DNA from: Pomphorhynchus laevis
Taxonomy: Eukaryota; Acanthocephala; Palaeacanthocephala; Echinorhynchida; Pomphorhynchidae
DNA: 64,000 nucleotides
Direction of reading: 5' to 3'
Assembly: GCA_012934845.2 (NCBI GenBank)
Contig: WNNJ02001135.1
Span: 124,001 to 188,000, forward strand
Shown here one piece after another: positions 56,395 through 64,000 of the stretch. The stretch's first letter is position 1; each line of letters begins with the position of its first letter. The notes under the pieces are model-generated. The model did not search any database. It saw only the letters and a list, made by a program, of their open reading frames with translations, and had not been told where the DNA came from. The position numbers and the translations under genes were made by a program.

Positions 56395-56700
56395 CACGTG
56401 ATCTGGTTTAACTAAACGAATAAATTCTGAAGTTTGCTTGTAATCGGTATGGGCGGAAAACGAAATGTAATCGACTGAGCATCTTAAAGGTAATTTTTGT
56501 CCTTTCATAGAGATAATATCTGCCGGTTCGTTTAAAATTGACTTCGCAAGAGTACCTTCAACACAGTAACCTGCAATAATAACCCCATTTCTACTATCGC
56601 TGCACCAAGTTTCAAACAGTTCCCGACTAATTCCACTTTGCATCATTCCGGGGGAGGCGAGAACAACGCATGGACCTACGTCTTCAAAATCGTCAGTTCC
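56395..56700 (-). CDS. CPSF3: CPSF3 (CPSF73) internal exon, beta-CASP/MBL
   Basis: 306-bp exon; acceptor GTTATAG|GGAAC and donor GTG|GTAAGC. Reads [95 protein letters not shown] carries the conserved His of beta-CASP motif B. Very close to human CPSF73. Phase 0 at both ends. Confidence 0.95.
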
Positions 56701-57049
56701 CTATAACACAGGTTGCTTATGAAAATACAAATATAAATATTATATAAACGTAAATAAAAGTAAATAATATTATATAATTCTTATATAAACGTAAATTAAC
56801 TTAAATCAAAACTTTTTGATTAAAACGGCAATCGAAGAGCAAACTTTTCTATTGCAAAATTACACAATAATAATTTCTGACCACCTTGATAATTTATCTC
56901 GATGACTAACATCCATAAAAAATTTTAATAATAAATTTTTTAATTTATATTTTCATATAATTTTTTTTAATTTGGTTGTTTTTTAAACAGCAAAATTAGT
57001 CAATTTATTGACTAATTTATTAGTTAATAAATTGGTTGTTATTTATTAG

Positions 57050-57590
57050 TAAATTGACTAATAAATAACAGACGTTGTAATAAGGATTAGAGGTCATCAG
57101 GAGGAACCGCAATGTTATCAGGTTTGATCCTCTAATCTTCAACCCAATATAGAAGCGGGCCTAAAAAATGCTAATGAAGTATTCCCTCTGATTAAATTTG
57201 ATTATTTAGTGTACCTTATTATATTACAAAGTATATTATTTATTATCCATCCATACAAATTTTCAGTTAATGATTTTATATTTATTTTTAATATTATTGC
57301 GTGGAATTATATATTTTACTATTTTCTGCTTGATTTTTTTTATAGAAACCTTGTTTAAAATATGCATATATTAAATTATTTAAATGATTTTGAAGAAAGC
57401 CAATATCATTACAAATTGTTGCAATTCTTAAAATTTCATTATTTAATGTATTATATTTTATATTATATGGTATGCATGAATGCTCATGCAAAAATATGTC
57501 TCTTGAAATTTAAATATGTCATCTTTACGATATCATCTTTATTCATCTTTACTCTGTCATCTTTATTCTTTATTAAGAATAAGACTTCCC
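57050..57590 (-). mobile_element. Naiad-type PLE 3' fragment
   Basis: Minus strand: LHEHSCIPYNIKYNTLNNEI, LRIATICNDIGFLQNHLNNL, C-terminus, then the 3' UTR (57240-57050) with CTGATGA kept but the small hairpin and GAAA altered. Confidence 0.7.
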
Positions 57591-57889
57591 GGATAAATTT
57601 GTAAAATGACGAAATTTTGAAGAGCGATTGGCTTAACAATCTGTCTTTGATCCGAGCTATTTGTTCAAGTATGCAAACTTCAAAAATAGAGATGGATGTG
57701 TGGATAAGCTCATAACTGAACGTGGAAAATCTTGACAGACAAAAATGACATTGATAATGCCTATACCAAACATTTCAAATTGATTTCACAACATTTAAAC
57801 TCACAAATAGCCATATATCTCATATAATTTACTAATTAAAATACGTAGACTCAGTTATCTGATTTATAAATCAGATAATAGCCCAATTT

Positions 57890-58005
57890 TATTGGCTTTT
57901 ATTATCTCCCATTGGAACACCCTTTATTTGTCTAAATATAAATGCCCTTACTTTTAAATAATTTCGATTTATCAAAATGTTTAAAGATTCTGTTAATATT
58001 TTGTA
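57890..58005 (-). mobile_element. Naiad-type PLE RT scrap
   Basis: Short minus-strand match to TSIFRQVKGVPMG with divergent bases. Confidence 0.55.
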
Positions 58006-58284
58006 ACAAAATACATTTTATTAATTATAATAAATTATAAAATATTTTTAATGTTATAATTAGTAATCAAGATTACTTGATTTTTTAACGGCTCAATATA
58101 GATCTGTACGGATTTATATTCTGATTATATTCTTGTAAATATTCATTATTTAATGATATTTAATTATAGATCAGCTTTTTATTTTATTAATCGCATTTTT
58201 ATAAATTGATCAGCTTTTTATTTTCAGAAAAACCCAATACAGCGAATGATAATTATTTCTTTCGATTGAATGAAAAAACTTGTT

Positions 58285-58345
58285 TATAAAGATTTTGCAA
58301 AAGCCTAATGTAAAGGCGAAACGTTAAAATAAATTGTCATTGTAT
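58285..58345 (+). ncRNA. PLE 3' tail hairpin remnant
   Basis: GCCTAATGTAAAGGCGAAACGTTAAAATAAATTGT: a short hairpin, then CGAAACGTT and an A/T tail, as at canonical PLE 3' ends. The CTGANGA half is missing. Confidence 0.35.
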
Positions 58346-58959
58346 TTTGCTTCGTAAGAATCAACAAGCACTAATTGTTATTATATATGTACTTAATATA
58401 ATAATTCAGAATTCTATATTTGTTGATTGCAACGAAGCAAAAGACTTGGAAATTTATTGTCTTTTGATTGGCATTAAGCTTAATATCGTTTCTTAGTCAA
58501 GAATCCCCTTTAACATATATTTCGTAAGTAGTTGATGCTTCATCCACATTCATATGTTCTACTTTAACATATCAAGTTTCAATTAGTAGTCTGTTGGCTT
58601 TTGCCAAATACTGTATATATGTGCCTGGTTATCTGTTCTATATATTCAATTAATAAATAAATATATATGTAATTATATATTTATTATATAATATATATCT
58701 GATTTTAATATTAACCAAGTATCTCTTAAGGGGTTCCCGCTGCTGTGTAATGCCGGAAATATCCAAATATTCTATCGTTGAATTTGCTGATACACATTCC
58801 GATGAGCATACCCCTATTCATGAGATTATCCAATAATGTTCTCAAATGTTTTCCCTTGCTGCTGATATAGAACAATTTTTTATAATCCTTATTACATCGT
58901 TAAAGATCATATTGGTCTTGATATTCTTCGGATGTGCACATTTTGCGTATAAGTAGGTC

Positions 58960-59440
58960 GATTTCTAAGACGGTTTCCTATACAGTTCCGTCTGGATTTC
59001 ACATGTACTGTGGAAGTAAATCGCTAAATCCAGAAAATCTACTTTGTCCCCGTTCTTAGTCGTAAAAGTCAGTGTTCCATCTTCGTTGAATTTATTTACG
59101 ACATCTTTTATCTCCGTGGTATCCGGGATTATCAAAATGATAACATCAATGTACCTCTTGTACAACAAGGGTACTTCGGGTAATGTAGCAATAAGTTTTT
59201 GTTCCAGCAAATACATATATAGTATCGCATACACAGGGGGTACCGGCGTACCCATTGAATATCATTTTACCTGGCGATAGATCTTGTCACCGAATTCGAA
59301 CACGATATTATTAAGAATAACCAAAAACGCTTCACGTACAAACTCAATTCCTTCCACTGAACATTCTTGTTGCAAACTCACTTTACCTACTGCATGTATT
59401 TCTTGTTCATACAGATTTATCGTGTAAAGGATGACACGTC
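58960..59440 (-). mobile_element. Canonical PLE RT fragment
   Basis: Minus strand from ~59420: SLQQECSVEGIEFVREAFLV, FGDKIYRQ, then MGTPVPPVYAILYMYLLEQK, LYKRYIDVIILI (catalytic YID-V; second Asp replaced by Val), KVDFLDLAIYF. This is a third PLE family, related to but distinct from that at 47.8-49.7 kb. Inactive. Confidence 0.75.
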
Positions 59441-59529
59441 ATGGTGATAAGCTTGCGACGCAATTCTCAATGTAAACGATCTATCAATGATCGACCAATA
59501 GTCTCGGCAGGTAACAAATCTAATATTAT

Positions 59530-60180
59530 ACATATCACGAGGCAACCGAAACTACTGTTGATAGTTTAACCTACGACTGAATGATGCCGACTACCAATAG
59601 CGTGTCTAGTGTGTGAATGCTCTGCATGTATGCTGTGCATGTTATCGAACACCTGTTAATGGCAACATCTACGAAAGCATATTGATTTATTTACGAGTAC
59701 ACCATTGTATGTCCCAGGGCAGGTGTAACAACAAATTATATATTTTATATATTTGTACACTTTAAAGTGTCCTTGTTAAACAGCATTTCTATTAAAAAGA
59801 ATTTAGTGCATGATGCATGGTTATACCGCAATACGCACTGCCATGCACAGAGCTAAATTCTACCCGATGAGTCAGATTAAGGGTAGTTCTGGTTTTTGAG
59901 CTTAAAACACTGTTTAAGCGTGTGTTAAGGTGCCTATGGATGATTATTGTAGTCACGGTACTGATGAGCTCCCTTAAAGGGAAGCGCTTATACCGTTGTG
60001 AAGTTTGTCGTCACACATAGGATGACTGGGCATACGTAGCGACTTTGAATATTGCGAGAATAATTCGGTTCTATTTCTTAGTCTGATGAGGATATATAGA
60101 ATGCTGCCTGGTAATTATGTCTCTTCATGAGGAAAACATAGTGATTGTTTTCCTCAAGAGAAAACAGTGTCTTTTAGGTT
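59530..60180. other. Unassigned repeat-like DNA
   Basis: 59533-59600 shares ATCAC(A/G)AGGCA(G/A)CCGAAAC with 30037-30060. 59955-59996 forms a hairpin (ACGGTA/TACCGT) enclosing CTGATGA but lacks the GAAA strand of a hammerhead. No gene. Confidence 0.35.
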
Positions 60181-60249
60181 CAAGTTTCTTTTAAAAAATG
60201 TATTGTTGTGACAACTATCACTGTTTCAAAAAAACGTTTTTTCCTTATA

Positions 60250-61380
60250 TCAAGTAGAACGTTCACGATTTACTGAAATGGATTGTATTTCGCTTGAGAA
60301 CCATAAACATAATAAAAATCCACTACGAAAATGGTGGAGCAGTAAAAACAACATTTCGCAAAATTGTCCACATTTTTGGTCGATATAATCGTCCTACGGA
60401 GCCAGGAATAAGGAAGTTGGTCGAAAAATTTAAGTCGACTGGATCGGTACAAGACAGAAGTACACCAGAGCACAATCGTCCGATGCGTTCAGCTAAAAAT
60501 ATCGCTGCTGTTCGCGAAAGCATCGAGGAAGATAAAAACTTATTGATTGAACGACGTTTACAGCAATTGGGTCTATCTGCAACCACCACATGGAGAATTT
60601 TCCGACAGGACTTAGTTCTCAAGCCTTACAAAATTCAGCTGGTGCAAGAGTTGAAGCCGAACGACCATCAGCAACGTCGACAATTCTCTGATTTTGTTCA
60701 GCAACAACCTCATGATTTTGCTGAAAAAATCAACTTTACAGATGAAGCACATTTGTGAACAAACAAAATTGCCGGATTTGAGCACTGGAAAATCCACGGC
60801 AGTATGTAGAGAAGCCACTACACTCCTCTCGTGTAACTGCTTGTTGCGCAATTTGGTTCGGTGGAGTTATTGGACCGTTTTTCTTCGAGAACGCATATGG
60901 AAATGCGCTTACCGTCAACGAACTGCGATATCGGGAGATGCTCACAACTTTCTTTTACCCTATTGTTGATAACATGGATATGGAGGATATGTGGTTTCAA
61001 CAAGACGGTGCGACACGCCATACAGCTAATGAAACAATAAAGCTATTGGAATCGAAATTCAAGGGAAGAATACTCTCGACAGTTTGCTTTGGGGCAGATT
61101 GGCCCCCAAGATCTCTGGATTTAACACCTTTGGATTATTTTCTGTGGGGCCATCTTAATGACAGGGTTTATGCTAACAAACCAGAATCAATTGAAGCACT
61201 AAACGACAACATTTGGCGCGAAATTAAGTAGATAGAACCCCAAATATGCCGAAATGTAATTGAAAATTTCGGCAAAATGATTGACGTCGGTAAGCGTTCC
61301 CGCGGTAAGCATTTACACCATATCGTTTATCATACCGGAGCTGATTTGAGTAAGTAATCTAAACTATATATATATGGTAC
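60250..61380 (+). mobile_element. Mariner-like (IS630/Tc1/mariner) transposon, decayed
   Basis: Transposase remains over ~940 bp. 60294-60758: HTH region (GGAVKTTFRKIVHIFGRYNRPTEP), AT-hook-like EHNRPMRS, second helix-turn-helix (LSATTTWRIFRQDL), then the first catalytic Asp in NFTDEAHL, followed by a stop. The middle is in a second frame (GVIGPFFFENAYGNALTVNE). 60938-61231: DMWFQQDGATRHTANE (second Asp) and WPPRSLDLTPLDYFLWGHL (third Asp), 37 residues between the last two Asp, a DD37D-like spacing. I could not find convincing terminal inverted repeats. Located in the CPSF3 intron before the last visible upstream exon. Confidence 0.82.
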
Positions 61381-61619
61381 GAAAGGCCTACCATCAGGCA
61401 AAAAGCCTCTATAGCCGTATTCCTCAATTAATATTAATACTGCTAGATCTATCTTGCGACCAAATGTGATAGCGACCTTTGCACTAATCGTTTAACAAAG
61501 AATGCACAAGGAGCATGTTCATTATTGCTTCACAAAAATGAACCCACTCTTAGTGGTCAAAAAAACTCAAACGTGAGCCGTTTGAAATTGTAAAGATGAT
61601 ACCTTATCGCATCGCCCTA

Positions 61620-61860
61620 GCATATATGTAGACCAAACCCAAACAAGGTTTTTAAAAAGAAGAGTATCTCAACACAATAACGCACTCAAAATAGGCGATA
61701 AATCGTCGTCATTGGTCAACCATTGGCTTACACATGATCATCATACCGACCTAGATAATGCCAGAATAATCGAATAGAAAATGATTAGAAACTAAAGGCT
61801 CATAAAAGAATCGATTATATTAAAAGCAATGTGAATATAATGGAAGGAAACAAAGATAAC
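61620..61860 (+). mobile_element. Canonical PLE GIY-YIG fragment
   Basis: TQTRFLKRRVSQHNNALKIG and NHWLTHDHHTDLDNARIIE correspond to the R...H helix and the following H-x-(I/L)D block of PLE endonucleases. The GIY strand is lost. Confidence 0.55.
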
Positions 61861-62104
61861 TGAACTTTAAGGAAATCGATAACAAATTAAAAGTTGAAGG
61901 ATCACGCACATTCTTTTAGAAATGTATGCTTATATGCTTATGAATGCTTAATGAACCAGTCAGTAAACAGATATAAGTAACTAATCCTGAGTAGGGCTAT
62001 TGCATAGCCGAAAGCTATAGGACATTAAATTTTCTCTATTATAAAAATAAAATTAAATAACATGTTTCATCGAATGTAATTTTATATAATATATAATTTT
62101 ATAT

Positions 62105-62665
62105 AATATAATAGAAATTGTCAATTTTACCAATAGAAATTGTCAATTCATCTCGCTCTTGTAACACAATACAATCAATAATTAAACATTCACAGCATAA
62201 CAAAGATCAGCGTGTTGGCGGCATTTATAACATCACTTGTATGGCATGTTCATCATTTTATATTGGCCAAACTGGCAGAACACTGCGTAAAAGAGTCGGG
62301 GAACACAAAAGTGCACTGTCCACCTGCCGTAAATCAGCAGTCGCCGACCACGCGAATACTACTGGACACACTATCGATTTTGATGGCGCCAGTATAATTT
62401 GCCAAATTAGATCGTATCACCGGCGTTGTTTAACAGAATCGGTGGCAATTAAACTACTTAAGCCTAACCTCAATGGACAAAACGAATTTAATTTGCACAC
62501 GTTTTGACTCGTATTATTTTTGTTTTTTGTTGTTGCTCAACTGTTATATCTTTTCAGATTTATCCTGACGATGTCCACAATTAGTGGAAGAAATATTGAT
62601 AACAAAATCTTAAACGTTTTTAACGTTTTTTTTGGCTGGGTTTGGCCCTAAAACCATACACAAAT
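62105..62665 (+). mobile_element. Canonical PLE 3' end: GIY-YIG endonuclease plus tail
   Basis: 62118-62507 is open: GGIYNITCMACSSFYIGQTG (GIY...YIG), RTLRKRVGEHKSALSTC, HANTTGHTIDFDGASII, LTESVAIKLLKPNLN. This is a complete-looking PLE endonuclease domain with the GIY, YIG, Arg, His and Glu positions. The 3' UTR follows with the CTGACGA...GAAA hairpin (62565-62593) and the GTTTGGCCCTAAAACC end also found at 42368-42480. The RT is missing upstream. Confidence 0.8.
62565..62593 (+). ncRNA. PLE 3' hammerhead-like hairpin
   Basis: CTGACGA, TG, then 5-bp stem TCCAC/GTGGA around AATTA, one A, GAAA. The same sequence in the 42.4-kb copy has lost the stem. Confidence 0.42.
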
Positions 62666-62846
62666 AATATAAAAATTAATTGAATTAATTATAAATAATT
62701 AGATTATATTAAAATAATATAGTAATTAAATAATAATTATAATTAAATAATAATTAGATAATTGAAATACAAAATCAGCGGAATTTGTTCTAATTCATAT
62801 TATGTGTATTATTTTAAAATAATGATAAATCGTCAAATACTAGTAC

Positions 62847-63173
62847 CTTCAAATAGCTAATATGACGAAAGTTGAATGGATTATTTACAGCATACTGATT
62901 ACGAATCGTTTCATTCATTGCATTTATATATGTTTGATAGACAGTCATACATTTTTTTGCTAACGAGGATGCATAGTATATTGGAATATGACGAATGTCT
63001 GAATTTTCTGACCAGTACTCATCCAAAATCAACAACAGTTCTTGAGCTCTACCGAGCGCGAACACAGGTATAAGACAACGACCACCACGAGTTACAATGT
63101 CCCGAATTAAAGTTGTAAAACGTTTCTCTCTTGAATGCTGGTCTTCGTGCACATGTGTGCCGTACGTTGATTC
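62847..63173 (-). CDS. CPSF3: CPSF3 (CPSF73) exon, beta-CASP start (most 5' exon in window)
   Basis: 327-bp exon of CPSF73, the zinc-dependent endonuclease that cuts pre-mRNA before polyadenylation and also works on histone pre-mRNA. Acceptor TTATAG|GAATCAACG; donor AAG|GTACTA. Reads [20 protein letters not shown] (motif A Glu, start of the beta-CASP domain), [58 protein letters not shown], nearly identical to human. The metallo-beta-lactamase N-terminus (HxHxDH) must lie beyond 64000. The six exons in this window give 497 residues of an expected ~690. All joins keep frame; no damage. Confidence 0.95.
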
Positions 63174-64000
63174 CTATAATCATTACTAACAAAATTGCAG
63201 TATTCCTATTTTAATAAATTTAATTAATAAAAATAAATATTTATAGATGTATTCCAACTTAAATCATTTTTTGAGAAGAATCGACTAAATACGAAAATAT
63301 TAAATTTCATATTTCGCTAATTTCTGCTCATCATCTTGCATTTTTTATTAACATTTTATTTTTTAAAAATAAAGATAATAAAAATTGAATAAAAAAATAT
63401 ATTTCAACTATGAATCTGATTTTTTATAAAACATTGTTATAGATTTTTATAAGATAAATAAATTATATAAATATATTATATCAAATATTAAAATTAGATA
63501 AAACATCGGAATTGATTCAATATGATTGATTGCATTGATTAAATATAATAAATCAATCAATTTGGAAAACACTAATTTATTCATTTGTAAATTCAACGAT
63601 TAAAAATCTAAAGTTTAAAAATCTAAACAAACATTTTATAAATAAATAAATTTTTTTATAAATAAAGACACTTTTCGCAATGCTATATTTAAATAAAAAT
63701 CTATATTTCACTTATTAAAAATGAATAAAAAGGCACTTAGATGTATTCTATCGATATGTCGATTGTAAATAAGTGGAAGAAATATTTTATTTATACAATG
63801 GCAAATCAAACGTTCCCGTTAAAAAATCAGTGTCATGCTTTATAATATGCTTAGCTGAGTATAATTACTTTGTACTATATATTGAAAACTTAAAATATAT
63901 TAATTTATATTAATAATTTGTGTCTATTTATCGGGCGACGGAAGAATCACAAGTAGACAGCAGTCATATCACATTATAAAAATATATCAACGTATTTGAT
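63174..64000. other. CPSF3 intron to window edge
   Basis: AT-rich intron. It contains the PLE-like hairpin remnant ATATTTCGCTAATTTCTGCTCATCATCTTG at ~63310-63340 (also at 34.09 kb). Nothing else recognised. Confidence 0.5.

Noticed and set aside
59955-59996. CTGATGA enclosed by a 6-bp stem (ACGGTA/TACCGT)
   Set aside because: Stem I and the CTGATGA box look right, but there is no GAAA strand after stem II, so I do not call a ribozyme.
60180-61400. Terminal inverted repeats of the mariner-like transposon
   Set aside because: I compared the flanks and found no convincing inverted pair next to TA; boundaries given are approximate.
1-64000. Retroviral, LTR-retrotransposon or Polinton genes
   Set aside because: All reverse transcriptases seen carry LINE or PLE motifs; no gag, protease, integrase, envelope or capsid motif and no long terminal repeats were recognised.
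1-64000. tRNA genes, tRNA-derived SINEs, telomeric TTAGG arrays
   Set aside because: No stretch with A-box/B-box spacing or telomere repeats was convincing on reading either strand.

Overview
The window looks like nuclear DNA of an invertebrate animal, probably an arthropod; the sequence does not let me place it further. Evidence: intron-split animal housekeeping genes with GT..AG borders on an AT-rich background, and a very heavy load of old and young retroelements. Three host genes are visible, all on the minus strand: the first two exons of a TRMT61A-like tRNA m1A58 methyltransferase gene (5854-6362), an intronless SNIP1-like FHA-domain gene (26272-26961), and the last six exons of CPSF3/CPSF73, the pre-mRNA 3'-end endonuclease (63173 down to 37186; its 5' exons lie beyond the right edge).

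Layout. 1-5640: two LINEs with restriction-like endonucleases (RLE), the second split by a CR1-like LINE. 5854-6362: TRMT61A exons. 6400-13100: AT-rich DNA with Naiad-type Penelope-like (PLE) debris, a nearly full RLE LINE with an N-terminal cysteine cluster ('RLE family I'), and an RTE-like LINE. 13140-15600: a scrambled canonical PLE with repeated pseudo-LTR pieces and a perfect 67-bp inverted repeat. 16300-25300: two more family I LINEs and a fragment, each of the two LINEs carrying a nested CR1 insertion. 26272-26961: SNIP1. 27236-28520: a Naiad 3' part, followed at once by an inverted tandem array of ~305-bp units carrying hammerhead ribozymes (28612-29820), which I interpret as a metazoan retrozyme. 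30950-35820: a family I LINE and a decayed CR1-like LINE. 37186-63173: CPSF3, whose introns hold several Naiads, two or more canonical PLEs, an uninterrupted LINE reverse-transcriptase ORF and a mariner-like transposon.

Most striking: (1) the hammerhead-bearing 305-bp array, with one copy keeping every core nucleotide, beside a PLE able to mobilise it; (2) a hammerhead-like core in the 3' region of the Naiad PLEs, a clade described as lacking canonical hammerheads; (3) repeated fold-back and palindromic junctions around the PLE copies. I saw no retroviral, LTR-retrotransposon or Polinton genes, no tRNA or rRNA genes and no CRISPR array. Family assignments rest on motif reading only; no database search was run.
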